A stretch of DNA of 64,000 nucleotides. Origin: Vibrio sonorensis. GTDB taxonomy: Bacteria; Pseudomonadota; Gammaproteobacteria; Enterobacterales; Vibrionaceae. Both the position numbers and the translations under genes were made by a program. The DNA is taken from assembly GCF_001854765.1 (NCBI RefSeq), contig NZ_LJJE01000036.1, positions 275,398 to 339,397 of the forward strand, read 5' to 3'. Of this stretch, positions 1-10,421 are shown piece by piece. The notes beneath the pieces were generated by a model. It ran no database searches. It was given only the letters and a program-made list of their open reading frames with translations, and was not told where the DNA came from. Each line of letters opens with the position of its first letter. Within the stretch, counting starts at the first letter, position 1.

Positions 1-936
1 GTTTTGTTTGAATTCTTTTGGTGTGCACTTGTAATGGTGCTTAAACCTTTTGGTAAAGTAACTAGGGTCGCTAAATCCCACTTCATAAGATACAGAAGTG
101 ATGTTGTGTCCTTTTGAAAGTAGTACCCCAGCTTTTTCTAGTCGAACAATTTCTATGTATTTACCTAGCGTTGTACACGTCATCGATCTGAATTTTTTTC
201 TAAACTCAGACTCTGATATCGCTACTCGTTGGGATATAGACTTGTATGTCCAGTCCTTTGTTAAATCTTCGTGTATAAATTTAATAGCTGAAATTATCTT
301 GTTGTTTAACTTTGAGTCAATATCGTTGCTTTTATTTCCAATTATTTTTGATAATGTATAGTGGAATATTTCAAGTGATTTTGTTGTTAACTTTAGGTCG
401 TGTAGTAATTTTGGAGCAGAATTTTGTTTCTCACTACTTTGGCAGTCATAAATGTTTTTTCCCATCCGATATAGATTTATATCTAGTGGTGACTTACTAA
501 GTGTGAAATCAATGCCAGAAATGTAATCCCCAAACTCTAAAATAGACTCATTAAGCAAAGACATGTCAATGGCTTCGTTATTGAATTTTATGCTAACGAA
601 TTTTACTTTTTTATTGTTTTTAAACTTAACTGAACCATATTTGTCAGAACCTCGGTGAAAAACCAATAAAGTATTATCGTCGATATTTTGTAATTTTTTT
701 CCATTGATTTCAATGTCAAATCTAGATTCAAGAATAATTACAATGCTAAAACCTGACTCGAAATCAAGTTCTATTTGAGTATCATTGAACTCAACTTCAT
801 CTGCTATTATCTCGATATTTCCACATAGTGTAACTTCTCTATATGGTGAATATTTATTTAGCTCTAATCCAGTGGAGGAAGTAACGACTTTTTGAGGTTC
901 ACTGAGCAAATTTGTCGTCTCAATACATTTTTTCAT
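1..936 (-). CDS. AraC-family transcriptional regulator, C-terminus cut by window edge
   Basis: Open from an ATG at 936 down to base 1 without a stop (312 residues visible), so the last residues lie outside the window. The final ~100 residues carry the two helix-turn-helix units of AraC/XylS proteins: the end contains a GFSDPSYFTKRFK segment followed by the usual T-P-K-EF ending of the second HTH. The ~200 N-terminal residues are a poorly conserved sensing region with no recognisable motif. It is AT-rich like the next two genes and divergent from the EAL gene. The ligand and targets cannot be inferred. Confidence 0.85.
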   Translation of the reverse strand, partial: MKKCIETTNLLSEPQKVVTSSTGLELNKYSPYREVTLCGNIEIIADEVEFNDTQIELDFESGFSIVIILESRFDIEINGKKLQNIDDNTLLVFHRGSDKYGSVKFKNNKKVKFVSIKFNNEAIDMSLLNESILEFGDYISGIDFTLSKSPLDINLYRMGKNIYDCQSSEKQNSAPKLLHDLKLTTKSLEIFHYTLSKIIGNKSNDIDSKLNNKIISAIKFIHEDLTKDWTYKSISQRVAISESEFRKKFRSMTCTTLGKYIEIVRLEKAGVLLSKGHNITSVSYEVGFSDPSYFTKRFKHHYKCTPKEFKQN

Positions 937-1174
937 TATTATCTTGGGCTGATTTTCACGGTCTGTTTTATATATAATAATATTCTTGTATCAAAATCGT
1001 TGTCAAATATATTTTTATGGAACGAGAGACTGCAAAAATTTTCATTTTAATTTTCCAATTATACCAGTGAAAGTGAAATATTTACCATTAGATTTAGTCG
1101 GTAATAATTATCATTAGCTTGTTTGTTTGTTTGTTTGTTTGTAAAAGTATTAATTGAATAAAAGTAGGTAACAA
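937..1174. promoter_or_regulatory. Divergent intergenic region between AraC and EAL genes
   Basis: AT-rich 238-bp spacer that must hold promoters for both divergent genes. The only distinct feature is the TTTG repeat at 1119-1142. No convincing -35/-10 pair is claimed. Confidence 0.5.
1119..1142 (+). repeat. Tetranucleotide (GTTT)n microsatellite upstream of EAL gene
   Basis: Five perfect GTTT units with partial flanking units (about 24 bp), ending 32 bp before the ATG of the EAL protein. Repeats of this kind change length by slipped-strand mispairing, and in a promoter or leader this changes spacing. Seen directly; the regulatory role is inference. Confidence 0.85.
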
Positions 1175-2110
1175 ATGATTTATTTCAACTACTTAGAAAC
1201 CAGATGCAAAACAAAAATTAAGCTAATGACGGCTTCTAAAAATTATTTTGAAAATCATATTGATAAAATAAAAGAATCGAGTGATGACATAGTTACCCAG
1301 TTTGAGTTAGATATGTTATTAGGAAATTCTATTAGTAGGTGTTTAAATGAAAAAAGATCAAAATGTAAAACCGAGCATGTTTCTTTTCGTGAACTTGATT
1401 TTTATTTTAAAATGGTTGCAATGCCTATAGTTTCTAGCGAAACTTTAGAAATATCAGGCTATGAGGTTTTAGGAAGAGCTTTTGAATCTAATGGGGAAAT
1501 TATTGAGATAACAAAAGCGATTAGTATCATGTTAGATAATGGAGTAATATCCAACTATACTTTGTCCCTACTGAAAAAACTCATCCAATTTATTCTTGAG
1601 CAAAATCTAGATAACATTAGATTTTCTATTAATATTGAAAATCAATCATTAGATGAAGAAGATTTCGCTACACGTGTAGAATTATTACTCAAGACACTTA
1701 ATTATAATCCTGTCGGTATTACTCTAGAGGTTACTGAAAGGCAGAGGGTTCGATCAATCATCAAGAAACGTAACCTGCAACGTCTATTTGAACTTGGTTT
1801 CTCTATTTCGTTGGATGATTTCGGCGATATGCATGCGACTTTTGAGGAGCTAACGCTCTACCCTTATTCTCAAGTTAAGCTGGATACAAAATGTGTTGAG
1901 CGTTGTATGCATAATGAAAACTATCGCTACTATGTACAATGGGTGCTCGCTATTTGCCAATATAACAAACTAAGTATTGTTGCGGAAGGGATTTCAGATT
2001 TAACTAAATTGACTTGGACGCGTAGAAACTTATGTGTTACACACCTACAGGGATTCTATATTGGGAAACCATGTTCTTTAAACGGTTTGTGCAGTGAAAA
2101 AGTGCCTTAA
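1175..2110 (+). CDS. EAL-domain protein, probable c-di-GMP phosphodiesterase
   Basis: 311-residue stand-alone EAL protein. The N-terminal ~80 residues show no known sensor domain; the EAL domain spans about 80-305. Family catalytic positions look retained: an EVL variant of the EAL signature at 97-99, N153, E185/E188, D214-D215, K235, E271 and Q292. After the DDFG motif the usual T-G is replaced by D-M, so loop 6, which orders the metals, is atypical. Activity is therefore likely but not certain. It has no transmembrane segment. A weak ribosome site (GTAGGT) precedes the ATG. The microsatellite just upstream suggests variable expression. Confidence 0.88.
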   Translation: MIYFNYLETRCKTKIKLMTASKNYFENHIDKIKESSDDIVTQFELDMLLGNSISRCLNEKRSKCKTEHVSFRELDFYFKMVAMPIVSSETLEISGYEVLGRAFESNGEIIEITKAISIMLDNGVISNYTLSLLKKLIQFILEQNLDNIRFSINIENQSLDEEDFATRVELLLKTLNYNPVGITLEVTERQRVRSIIKKRNLQRLFELGFSISLDDFGDMHATFEELTLYPYSQVKLDTKCVERCMHNENYRYYVQWVLAICQYNKLSIVAEGISDLTKLTWTRRNLCVTHLQGFYIGKPCSLNGLCSEKVP

Positions 2111-2375
2111 AATAAAATGATTTTAATAAATCTATTAACATGCAATTATTAATCGTTTATTTTATTAATTTGTGTTCAATAGATGGGAATAGAGTGTTTT
2201 TTAAATTCTAATTTTTTATTTTGTTTTTTACTGGTAATAAATGCATTTTTTGTGGTAATTTTTGTTTTTTATTTTAAAAGTGTTATTTATTACAAAGAAA
2301 ATAATCGTCTTTGTTTTTATTTATTTTGGACGTTTTATTATTTTGTCTGATTTGGTTAAAGCACAGGACAAAATA

Positions 2376-3026
2376 ATGAAATATATCTATCACAATAGAA
2401 ATTTTGTATTATTTATTTCAGGGATTTTAATATCCGCTTGTAACGGCGGATCTGATGGTGATAGTCCAGGAAATCCGCCAGATATCCCTAAAATAGAAAA
2501 GCACTACGTGCAAGTAATTGATGGTTATCTTCAAAATGCTTCTGTCTGTGTGGATAGAAACCGTAGTTTGGAATGTGATGATGGTGAATATTTAGCTGGT
2601 TTTACCGATAATGTCGGTTTGATTGAGATAGCTCCATCAGATCGTCAGTTTGGTCTAATAGCAAAGGTCATTGAGGGTACAAGCAAAGACGGCGATGATA
2701 TCAATGTTGTTCGCCATTCTTACACTATGGCGGCACCTGCCGGGGAAAAAATCATAAATCCGTTCACCACTTTGGCCGTGGTTAACAAAACAACGATTGA
2801 CGAAGTTGCCGCAAACCTAGACTTACCAAGTAATGTGATTAAGTCTGACTATGCTTCTAGCAGAGCTATGGGGGCAACAGCTCAGATTGTTGCTGCAATG
2901 GCACGTTCTATTACCGATGATTATCAAGAGAAACTTGTAGATACGGGTTCAAAATCTAAGGTATATTTTCCAAACTCAAAGCTTATAAAAACAAAGCACA
3001 AGAGTTGCAAAATAAGTACGGGATAA
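2376..3026 (+). CDS. Lipoprotein of unknown function, N-terminal part (frameshifted gene)
   Basis: The start at 2376 is preferred over an in-frame upstream one because AGGA lies 5' of it and it gives a clean lipoprotein signal: charged start, hydrophobic stretch, lipobox L-I-S-A-C with C22, then a Gly/Ser/Asp-rich linker. A conserved-looking domain follows, with two Cys (VCVDRN and LECDDG segments). After about residue 196 the frame drifts into low-quality sequence. A +1 shift at the T-run near 2965-2968 restores a continuous reading frame into the next entry, giving a ~740-residue protein. No family recognised. Either a sequencing error or a real lesion. Confidence 0.7.
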   Translation: MKYIYHNRNFVLFISGILISACNGGSDGDSPGNPPDIPKIEKHYVQVIDGYLQNASVCVDRNRSLECDDGEYLAGFTDNVGLIEIAPSDRQFGLIAKVIEGTSKDGDDINVVRHSYTMAAPAGEKIINPFTTLAVVNKTTIDEVAANLDLPSNVIKSDYASSRAMGATAQIVAAMARSITDDYQEKLVDTGSKSKVYFPNSKLIKTKHKSCKISTG

Positions 3027-4597
3027 TAAGTGGAGCAAAACTATATATAGGTACTGATGGCAAGGTCAAACATCGTAACATTTCTAGAAATATCGAAGAT
3101 GCGTTAAAGCGACTTACCAATGAAAGGGGCGATATATCAGTTTCTTCTACTCACACGAGCCCATACCTGGGACATTGGACCAATGTTAACTTTAATTCTA
3201 GCAAAAAAGAGATAACGTTCGAAACAAAAACTGGCGAGCTTAAAAGGAATTACGAAGTCTTTGGCAACACTTTTGTTATTCGTCGTTCTAAGTCTGGAGA
3301 TTTGCATCATAACTTTCCGTTCTTTACTAATCATCGTATGGTTTACAGCAGCAAAAATTTGATTGTTTCGGTTACAGAAACGTTTGGCGACATATTCTTG
3401 TGGAAAAGAAAGGGTGTAAAGTCTGGGTCAATCGAAGAAAAATATTTTATAAATAAGACGGCCTATCTTATTCGAGAAGATGGTTTGTATGGAAGTGATG
3501 CTTATTCTCCGGAGATGCTAAAAATACATTTTCGGGCTAACAAAACGGTTTCTATTACGCGGGATCGAGGGAAAGGTGTTATCAACGGGAAGTGGGAGTG
3601 GAGTCAGGGCGTGCTTTCGATCACCAATCTTTCTACCGCGATATCTGGTAAAAAGCAAATCACGTTAAGCATAGATATTGCCGATGATAGGGTTTTCGTC
3701 GCAAAGGACGTTGAAAAGCCATACCAGAACACGACTCCTCTATTAGTTACCTTTGACCCTAGTGTCATGAGAAACTTGATAGGGTCGTCTCAATACTATG
3801 CTCAAACACACCCTACAACACAAGCGGATGATGGCAAGTCCAAAGTCAATACTTTAAAGCATTGGATGATTGAAAAACAGTTCACCAAAATGCCAATGAC
3901 AAACGTAGTCCTAGCAAAGCGCAAAGAATCGATTTACTTTGACAAAAACGGTACAAAGGCAACGTTTAAGAAAAATGGAGTAGTAGTAAAAGTAGAGTAT
4001 GAAGCGACAAAATCAGCCGACTATAAAGGTAGATTTAAAGGACCATTTGCTAAAATTACGCTCGATAACAAAACCTACCAGATTTTTCAAAATGGAAGAA
4101 TGTTGTTGGTGAATCCACCAAGAGACGAAGATGCTTTTGTACTGTATAAAGAAAATATCATTAACGTGCCAGAAATTTTGGAGCCAATAGTACTCACTAG
4201 ACAAGGTACATGGATATATGTTTATGACAAAGCGCCAATCTCAAGTAAAGTAGCCGCTCCAGATTGGGCAAAACTGACATTTAAAAACAATGGCAGAGTA
4301 ATCATAGAACGAGACAGTCAGAAAAAAATAGTTGCTCGTTGGCATATAATCTCCAATAAAGATGAGCACAAATCTATAGTTATTAATCAGCCTGACAGTG
4401 ATAAACACGTTTGGTTAGAAGGGACACAAAAGTTAGAGCTTGGGGTTCTGGTTTCGCAGAAGATTCAAGAGAGACCAAATATGTTACTCAATATAAAAGG
4501 AAATGGCGTTGAAGCAATCCGTTACATGTCAACAGATAACAGTGCCCTGGAATTTTTAAAAGCTTGGCAAAAAAGCAGCTTTAAATCTGGAAGTTAA
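3005..4597 (+). CDS. Lipoprotein of unknown function, C-terminal part (frameshifted gene)
   Basis: 530 residues from a nominal TTG at 3005. That start has no ribosome site, and the same frame reads back as plausible helical coding sequence to about 2960, so this is the remainder of the preceding lipoprotein. It is rich in Lys, Thr and aromatic residues and appears to contain several beta-rich segments with repeated W-x-W type patterns (for example GKWEWSQG near residue 198). No catalytic motif recognised. It ends 15 bp before a strong terminator. Outer-membrane or periplasmic location is inferred from the lipobox in the N-terminal part. Confidence 0.65.
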   Translation: MQNKYGIISGAKLYIGTDGKVKHRNISRNIEDALKRLTNERGDISVSSTHTSPYLGHWTNVNFNSSKKEITFETKTGELKRNYEVFGNTFVIRRSKSGDLHHNFPFFTNHRMVYSSKNLIVSVTETFGDIFLWKRKGVKSGSIEEKYFINKTAYLIREDGLYGSDAYSPEMLKIHFRANKTVSITRDRGKGVINGKWEWSQGVLSITNLSTAISGKKQITLSIDIADDRVFVAKDVEKPYQNTTPLLVTFDPSVMRNLIGSSQYYAQTHPTTQADDGKSKVNTLKHWMIEKQFTKMPMTNVVLAKRKESIYFDKNGTKATFKKNGVVVKVEYEATKSADYKGRFKGPFAKITLDNKTYQIFQNGRMLLVNPPRDEDAFVLYKENIINVPEILEPIVLTRQGTWIYVYDKAPISSKVAAPDWAKLTFKNNGRVIIERDSQKKIVARWHIISNKDEHKSIVINQPDSDKHVWLEGTQKLELGVLVSQKIQERPNMLLNIKGNGVEAIRYMSTDNSALEFLKAWQKSSFKSGS

Positions 4598-4611
4598 ACC
4601 TTCTTTAAACA

Positions 4612-4638
4612 AAAAGCGAACCGTTAAGGTTCGCTTTT
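4612..4638 (+). terminator. Rho-independent terminator after lipoprotein gene
   Basis: Perfect 11-bp stem AAAAGCGAACC / GGTTCGCTTTT with a 5-base loop. Confidence 0.88.
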
Positions 4639-4645
4639 ATTATCA

Positions 4646-4671
4646 GTAAAAACAACCCAATGAAAGGGTTG
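4646..4671 (-). terminator. Rho-independent terminator of gcvP
   Basis: On the minus strand a CAACCC/GGGTTG stem is followed by a T-run, 18 bp beyond the gcvP stop. Confidence 0.7.
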
Positions 4672-4688
4672 CTCTCAATACACCAAGC

Positions 4689-7553
4689 TTAATCTTCGTA
4701 GTTATCAATACTCGGACAAGAACAGATTAGGTTACGGTCGCCGTATACGTTATCTACGCGATTAACCGTTGGCCAGTATTTCCAGCTTTTGGTCGCCGTA
4801 GATGGGAAACAAGCGATTTCGCGCGAGTATGGACGATCCCACTGGTCATTGGATAGATCAACTTGAGTATGAGGAGCGTTGACTAGAGGGTTGTTCTCCA
4901 GCGGCCACTCGCCATTTTTCACTTTGTTCATTTCCTCGCGAATTGCGATCATCGCGTCGCAGAAACGGTCTAGCTCTTCTAGATCTTCCGACTCAGTTGG
5001 TTCTACCATAAGCGTACCCGCTACAGGGAACGACATAGTTGGAGCGTGGAAACCATAGTCCATTAGGCGCTTGGCGATATCTTCTTCACTAATTCCAGTT
5101 TCTTCTTTTAGCGGACGAATGTCGATAATACATTCGTGAGCCACGCGGCCATTGGTGCCACGGTAAAGAACTGGGTAGTGGGGGCGTAGACGTTCCATGA
5201 CGTAGTTAGCGTTAAGGATCGCTACTTTGGTTGCTTCTGTAAGGCCAGCTTCTCCCATCATGGCAATGTATGCCCAAGAGATCGGAAGGATAGAGGCACT
5301 ACCAAGATCCGCTGCAGCAACCGCATAATCGTTACCTTCCACACCATTTTCTACGTGACCTGGAAGGAATGGTGCCAGGTGCGATTTAACACCGATAGGG
5401 CCCATACCTGGGCCACCACCGCCATGAGGTATACAGAAGGTTTTATGCAAGTTAAGGTGCGAAACGTCTGATCCGATAAGACCGGGTGATGTTAAACCTA
5501 CTTGCGCATTCATGTTAGCTCCATCAAGGTATACTTGACCGCCAGCTTCATGAACCATTTCACAAACTTCTTTCACCTGCTCTTCGTACACGCCGTGTGT
5601 TGAAGGGTAAGTGATCATAATGCTCGATAGGTTATCGCGATGTTTTTCGATCTTCGCTGCTAAGTCTGCAACGTCGATGTTGCCATCATCGTCACACTTC
5701 ACTACGACAACTTTCATTGAAACCATAGAAGCAGTAGCAGGGTTAGTACCGTGTGCTGAATTTGGGATTAGACAAACGTTGCGATGACCTTCACCACGGC
5801 TTTCATGGTAGCGCTGAATGGCTATCAAGCCTGCGTATTCACCAGAAGCTCCTGAGTTTGGTTGTAGTGAGAAAGCATCATAGCCGGTGATTTCGCATAG
5901 CTTTTCTTTCAGATCTTTTGCTAATTCTGCGTAACCTGCCGCTTGCTCTATTGGAGCGAATGGATGGATTGAACCAAATTCAGGCCATGTAACCGGGATC
6001 ATCTCAGCAGCAGCGTTTAGCTTCATTGTGCAACTGCCCAGCGGGATCATTCCGTGGGTCAATGAAAAGTCTTTGTTCTCCAGCTGTTTTAGGTAACGCA
6101 TCATCTGGGTTTCACTATGGTGAGTGTTAAACACAGGGTGCGTGAGATATTCACTGGTACGACGGCAGTTTTCAGGGATTGCAGCGTATTCATTAGTCGC
6201 GATTTCAGCAGACAGTACCTGCGCATCTTGCGAAATACCGAACACAGAGAATAGGGCTTCGATATCGCTTGTGGTTGTGGTTTCGTCAAAGCTGATACCC
6301 AATTTACCATCTAGCTTACGCAGGTTCATATCGGCTTGTTGCGCTTTTTGGTATAGCGCTTCAGTTTGATCTGCGGTGTTGATGGTAATCGTATCGAAGA
6401 AGCTGTTATGAGCCAGTTCAAAACCCGATTTAGTTAGACCAGCTGCTAAAATCGCTGTCATATGGTGCGTACGACGAGCAATAGTGCGCAAACCCTCACT
6501 GCCGTGGAATACGGCATAGAATGAAGCCATATTGGCAAGCAGAGCTTGTGCAGTACAGATATTTGATGTCGCTTTTTCGCGGCGGATGTGTTGCTCACGG
6601 GTCTGCATTGCCATGCGAAGCGCTTGATTGCCATTACTGTCAATGGAAACACCGATAACACGGCCCGGCATGGTGCGTTTGTGTTTGTCACGTGTCGCCA
6701 TAAATGCTGCGTGTGGACCGCCGTAACCCATCGGAACACCAAATCGCTGTGCACTACCAATTACAACGTCAGCACCCATCTCACCAGCGGGTTTTAGCAG
6801 AGCAGAAGCCAGTAGATCGGTCGCTACCGTTACTAACGTTTTGTTGGCTTGCGCTTTTGCGATTACGTCCGTCAAGTCACGAACTTCGCCAGTGGTACCC
6901 GGGTACTGAACAAGTGCGCCAAATACGTCTTGCTCTGGTAGGGATTCGAGTGCGCCGACAACAACTTCAAAGCCGATGTATTGAGCACGTGTCTCGACCA
7001 CTGCCAATGTTTGTGGATGAACGTCATCAGCGACAAAGAATACTTTGCTTTTGCTTTTTCCTGCACGTTTACAAAGGGTCATCGCTTCTGCAGCCGCTGT
7101 TGCTTCATCCAACAGAGACGCGTTGGCGATGTCCATTCCCGTTAGGTCCATAACCATTTGCTGGAAGTTTAGCAGTGCTTCCAAGCGGCCTTGTGATATC
7201 TCTGGTTGGTAAGGTGTGTAAGCCGTGTACCAGCCCGGATTCTCAAGAACGTTGCGCAGAATTACGTTGGGTGTGAAGGTGTTGTAATAACCTTGACCGA
7301 TAAATGTGCGCTTGATTTGGTTCTGATTGGCAAATACTTTCATCGCTTCCAGCATATCCGCTTCGCTCTTTGCTTCTGCCAGTGTTAGTGGCTTTTCAAG
7401 GCGAATTTGTGCTGGAACGGTTTCGTCGATCAGTGTATCTAGGCTAGCCGCCTTGATATCGTTGAGCATTTTTTGCTGATCAGCTTTGTTAGGTCCGTTG
7501 TGGCGAGCAACGAACTCGTTTTGTGTGCTGAGGCTTTGAAGTAATTCAGTCAT
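4689..7553 (-). CDS. gcvP: Glycine dehydrogenase (decarboxylating), P-protein
   Basis: 954 residues, the usual length for the single-chain bacterial P-protein. It decarboxylates glycine with PLP and transfers the aminomethyl group to lipoyl-GcvH in the cytosolic glycine cleavage system. The PLP lysine is K704 in an HLNLHKTFC context, followed by the family's glycine-rich loop. AAGGA precedes the ATG. Last gene of the glyA-gcvH-gcvP group. A hairpin with a T-run between gcvH and gcvP suggests that expression is stepped down at that point. Confidence 0.97.
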   Translation of the reverse strand: MTELLQSLSTQNEFVARHNGPNKADQQKMLNDIKAASLDTLIDETVPAQIRLEKPLTLAEAKSEADMLEAMKVFANQNQIKRTFIGQGYYNTFTPNVILRNVLENPGWYTAYTPYQPEISQGRLEALLNFQQMVMDLTGMDIANASLLDEATAAAEAMTLCKRAGKSKSKVFFVADDVHPQTLAVVETRAQYIGFEVVVGALESLPEQDVFGALVQYPGTTGEVRDLTDVIAKAQANKTLVTVATDLLASALLKPAGEMGADVVIGSAQRFGVPMGYGGPHAAFMATRDKHKRTMPGRVIGVSIDSNGNQALRMAMQTREQHIRREKATSNICTAQALLANMASFYAVFHGSEGLRTIARRTHHMTAILAAGLTKSGFELAHNSFFDTITINTADQTEALYQKAQQADMNLRKLDGKLGISFDETTTTSDIEALFSVFGISQDAQVLSAEIATNEYAAIPENCRRTSEYLTHPVFNTHHSETQMMRYLKQLENKDFSLTHGMIPLGSCTMKLNAAAEMIPVTWPEFGSIHPFAPIEQAAGYAELAKDLKEKLCEITGYDAFSLQPNSGASGEYAGLIAIQRYHESRGEGHRNVCLIPNSAHGTNPATASMVSMKVVVVKCDDDGNIDVADLAAKIEKHRDNLSSIMITYPSTHGVYEEQVKEVCEMVHEAGGQVYLDGANMNAQVGLTSPGLIGSDVSHLNLHKTFCIPHGGGGPGMGPIGVKSHLAPFLPGHVENGVEGNDYAVAAADLGSASILPISWAYIAMMGEAGLTEATKVAILNANYVMERLRPHYPVLYRGTNGRVAHECIIDIRPLKEETGISEEDIAKRLMDYGFHAPTMSFPVAGTLMVEPTESEDLEELDRFCDAMIAIREEMNKVKNGEWPLENNPLVNAPHTQVDLSNDQWDRPYSREIACFPSTATKSWKYWPTVNRVDNVYGDRNLICSCPSIDNYED

Positions 7554-7637
7554 TTTCCTTTACCTACTCCATGGTTCGGATTTAAAAAGTGTTTACTCAC
7601 CGTTGAAGGGGAGTGAATGGTTTACCGAACCTTGAAA

Positions 7638-7663
7638 AAAAGCTGCCCTAAGCGGACAGCTTT
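7638..7663 (-). terminator. Intercistronic terminator/attenuator between gcvH and gcvP
   Basis: Minus-strand hairpin with AAAGCTG and CAGCTTT arms and inner G/C pairs, followed by a run of seven T. It lies directly after gcvH and about 85 bp before gcvP. Confidence 0.75.
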
Positions 7664-7678
7664 ACAATCTTCTACTAC

Positions 7679-8059
7679 TTAATCTTCTTCGATTGAGTTT
7701 TGGTACTCTTCGGCATCTTTGAGGTTATCTAGTTCAGATGGGTCGGCCATCTTAACTTTAACAATCCAGCCGCCTTCATAAGGTTCTTCGTTGATTAGCT
7801 CTGGGCTATCTTCTAGCTCTTCATTGATTTCTACGATTTCACCAGTGATTGGTGCATAGATATCTGAAGCCGCTTTTACCGACTCTACAAGTGAAAAGCT
7901 TTCACCTGCTTCGATTTCGTCATCTGCTTCAGGTAGGTCGACAAAAACCACGTCGCCTAGCATCTCTTGTGCATGCTCTGAAATTCCGACAGTTACTGTG
8001 CCGTCACCGTTGTCTCGTACCCACTCGTGGCTATCTGCAAACTTCAGTGTGTTATCCAT
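7679..8059 (-). CDS. gcvH: Glycine cleavage system H protein
   Basis: 126-residue lipoyl carrier protein that shuttles the aminomethyl group between the P- and T-proteins. The lipoylation lysine is K62 in the ESVKAASD motif. Very acidic, with a Glu/Asp-rich C-terminus, as usual for the family. It lies 41 bp downstream of glyA on the same strand. Confidence 0.97.
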   Translation of the reverse strand: MDNTLKFADSHEWVRDNGDGTVTVGISEHAQEMLGDVVFVDLPEADDEIEAGESFSLVESVKAASDIYAPITGEIVEINEELEDSPELINEEPYEGGWIVKVKMADPSELDNLKDAEEYQNSIEED

Positions 8060-8100
8060 TGCTTAATCTCCAAATATAACTTTTAAGGATTTAAAATAGT

Positions 8101-9396
8101 TTATTGGTAAAGAGGAAAGCGAGCGCATAGAGCTTTAACTTGTTTGCGCACTTTTTGCTCTACTTCTGCGTTGCCTTCAGGGTTTTCTAGTAGCCCATCT
8201 AGCACATCGCCAATCCAGTTACCGATGAGTTTGAATTCTTCTTCGCCAAAGCCTCGGCTTGTTCCCGCTGGAGTTCCCAAACGGATGCCTGATGTAATCA
8301 TAGGCTTCTCTGAATCAAATGGGATACCATTTTTGTTACATGTGATCCCAGCGCGTTCTAATGCTTCTTCAGCTTTGTTGCCTTTCAATCCCTTAGGGCG
8401 AAGGTCTACCAACATTAAATGAGTATCAGTGCCACCAGTTACTATGTCACAACCGCGAGTTTGCAATACTTCAGCTAGAACTTTTGCGTTTCCGATCACT
8501 GAATCGATATAAGTTGAAAACTCAGGGCCTAAGGCTTCACCAAAAGCGACAGCTTTTGCGGCGATGACGTGCATCAAAGGACCACCTTGCAGGCCGGGGA
8601 AAACAGCGGAGTTAATTTTCTTTATGATTTCTTCACTATTAGTAAGAATCATCCCACCGCGTGGGCCGCGCAGTGTTTTGTGCGTGGTTGTGGTAACGAC
8701 ATGAGCGTGAGGGATCGGGCTTGGGTGAGCGCCAGTTGCGATTAGACCAGCGATATGTGCCATATCGACCATTAAGATTGCGCCCACTTCGTCGGCAATT
8801 TCACGGAATTTTGCAAAATCGATAACGCGAGGAATCGCACTACCACCGGCGATGATCATTTTTGGTTGATGTTCAATGGCAAGTTGGCGAACGTCGTCGT
8901 AGTTAATTTCTAAAGTTTCTTTGTCTACACCGTACTGAACGGCGTTAAACCACTTACCAGAAAGGGCAGGGCGAGCGCCGTGAGTTAAGTGACCTCCAGC
9001 GTCTAAAGACATGCCTAAAATGGTGTCGCCGGGCTGAAGTAGTGCGAGTTTTACTGCCCCGTTCGCTTGTGCACCAGAGTGTGGTTGAACGTTTGCGTAT
9101 TCGCACCTAAAAAGTTGCTTTGCACGCTCGATAGCGATCGCTTCTACGGTATCTACATGTTCACATCCGCCGTAGTAACGGCGACCAGGATAGCCTTCTG
9201 CATACTTGTTGGTTAGGCAGGTGCCTTGCGCTTGCATCACTGCTTTAGAAACGATGTTCTCGGAAGCAATGAGCTCAATCTGTTCGTTTTGACGTTCGAA
9301 TTCCGCTTGAATACCAGCGAATACCGCGTCGTCTGTTGCAGCGAGGTTGGTTGAAAAAAAGTTTTCCAGACTGTGGTTTGGGTAGCTATTGTTCAT
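8101..9396 (-). CDS. glyA: Serine hydroxymethyltransferase
   Basis: 431 residues. Interconverts serine and glycine with tetrahydrofolate, here probably coupled to glycine cleavage. PLP lysine K240 lies in the [11 protein letters not shown] motif. The N-terminus is about 12-15 residues longer than E. coli GlyA. This fits the second, gcv-linked GlyA seen in vibrios, so a separate housekeeping glyA probably exists elsewhere (inference). First gene of the minus-strand group, facing the XRE-cupin regulator across a 372-bp spacer. Confidence 0.96.
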   Translation of the reverse strand: MNNSYPNHSLENFFSTNLAATDDAVFAGIQAEFERQNEQIELIASENIVSKAVMQAQGTCLTNKYAEGYPGRRYYGGCEHVDTVEAIAIERAKQLFRCEYANVQPHSGAQANGAVKLALLQPGDTILGMSLDAGGHLTHGARPALSGKWFNAVQYGVDKETLEINYDDVRQLAIEHQPKMIIAGGSAIPRVIDFAKFREIADEVGAILMVDMAHIAGLIATGAHPSPIPHAHVVTTTTHKTLRGPRGGMILTNSEEIIKKINSAVFPGLQGGPLMHVIAAKAVAFGEALGPEFSTYIDSVIGNAKVLAEVLQTRGCDIVTGGTDTHLMLVDLRPKGLKGNKAEEALERAGITCNKNGIPFDSEKPMITSGIRLGTPAGTSRGFGEEEFKLIGNWIGDVLDGLLENPEGNAEVEQKVRKQVKALCARFPLYQ

Positions 9397-9768
9397 GGTA
9401 GATGACCTTAAAATTTGCCGATGAGCGATAAACGAATTTCTATTCTTCTCATCAGTCCTCTATTTAGTTCTGCTTAAAAGTAACTGAAAGCAGAGTGGTT
9501 TCCTTGCCCTAAAATTTGGGCCAAACACCGCGATTAATTGTTAATAATGTCAATTGTGGTTCGCGGGAACAGCATCTCTTCATCTAACAAGTTGGTAACA
9601 TAACGTCTGATGGAGCAATAATCAATAAAAAATTTCCTATTGGAAACAAGTGTTCGGTATTTGCAACAGACAGCACACTTTATTTCCACTGTCGATCTTT
9701 TCAGCGAATAGCCCATGGTGCACAATGATAATTAGACAGGAAGTAACGAAGATAACAACGAGGGATTT
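9397..9768. promoter_or_regulatory. Divergent control region between glyA and the XRE-cupin gene
   Basis: 372 bp without a credible gene. It contains a GATGAG...CTCATC hairpin in the glyA leader (9420-9453), a GCCC/GGGC inverted repeat near 9508-9523, and the palindromic motif at 9633-9648 that is shared with the gcvT leader. No glycine-riboswitch core could be found on either strand. Confidence 0.6.
9633..9648. promoter_or_regulatory. Putative operator, TTTCC-N4-GGAAA
   Basis: TTTCCTATTGGAAA is an inverted repeat, and its TATTGGAAACA half occurs identically at 10596-10606 in the gcvT leader. A shared element in front of two glycine operons points to one regulator, the adjacent XRE-cupin protein being the obvious candidate (inference). 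Confidence 0.5.
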
Positions 9769-10392
9769 ATGTCTGAAGACATTTACGACGAGTACCCTTC
9801 ATTGACCTTAGCGAAAGAATCTCAAGAGCAAACTATCGAGCCTTTAAAACTTGGTCAGCGCATTAAAGATATCCGCGGGAAAATGGGTATCACTTTAGAA
9901 GAAGCTAGCCAACGCACAGGGTTAGCCCGTTCTACGCTTAGTAAAATAGAAAACGAGCAAATTTCACCGACGTTCCAAGCCATGCAGAAACTGGCAAATG
10001 GTTTACAGATAGATATGCCGCAACTCTTTGAACCGCCAAGAAAAAAGGTGGCGGCAGGGCGTAGAGACATTACCCGTTTCAAGCAGGGCAAACCTCATCC
10101 TACTCAAACCTACGAACACGAATTGCTGGCGACTCAACTTTCCAATAAAAAGATGATGCCATTTAAAAGTCGTGTAAGAGCGCGAAACTTTGAAGAATAT
10201 GGCGACTGGATCCGCCACGACGGTGAAGAGTTTTTATTGATCTTATCTGGTGCGGTGCAGTTCTATTCGGAGTTCTATGAACCGGTCGTTTTAGAACAAG
10301 GTGACAGTGTATATTACGATGCCAATATGGGTCATATGCTGGTATCTGTCAGTGATGAAGATGCGTTGATTTTGTGGGTAACTGCTAAGTAA
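9769..10392 (+). CDS. XRE-family regulator with C-terminal cupin domain, likely gcv regulator
   Basis: 207 residues. An HTH_3 domain at about 28-83 contains the typical LEEASQRTGLARSTLSKIE helices, and a cupin fold at about 135-205 ends in an HDGEE/VLEQGDSVY-type barrel. XRE-cupin proteins usually sense a small metabolite through the cupin. The position between divergent glyA-gcvH-gcvP and gcvT, with a shared palindrome upstream of both, suggests it controls glycine cleavage (inference). Followed by two terminators, so it is probably monocistronic. Confidence 0.85.
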   Translation: MSEDIYDEYPSLTLAKESQEQTIEPLKLGQRIKDIRGKMGITLEEASQRTGLARSTLSKIENEQISPTFQAMQKLANGLQIDMPQLFEPPRKKVAAGRRDITRFKQGKPHPTQTYEHELLATQLSNKKMMPFKSRVRARNFEEYGDWIRHDGEEFLLILSGAVQFYSEFYEPVVLEQGDSVYYDANMGHMLVSVSDEDALILWVTAK

Positions 10393-10421
10393 CGATTAAC
10401 TAACTAAAATTTCTTATAGTG

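Noticed and set aside
6704..7153. 149-codon plus-strand open frame inside gcvP
   Set aside because: Antisense shadow of a clear, conserved gene.
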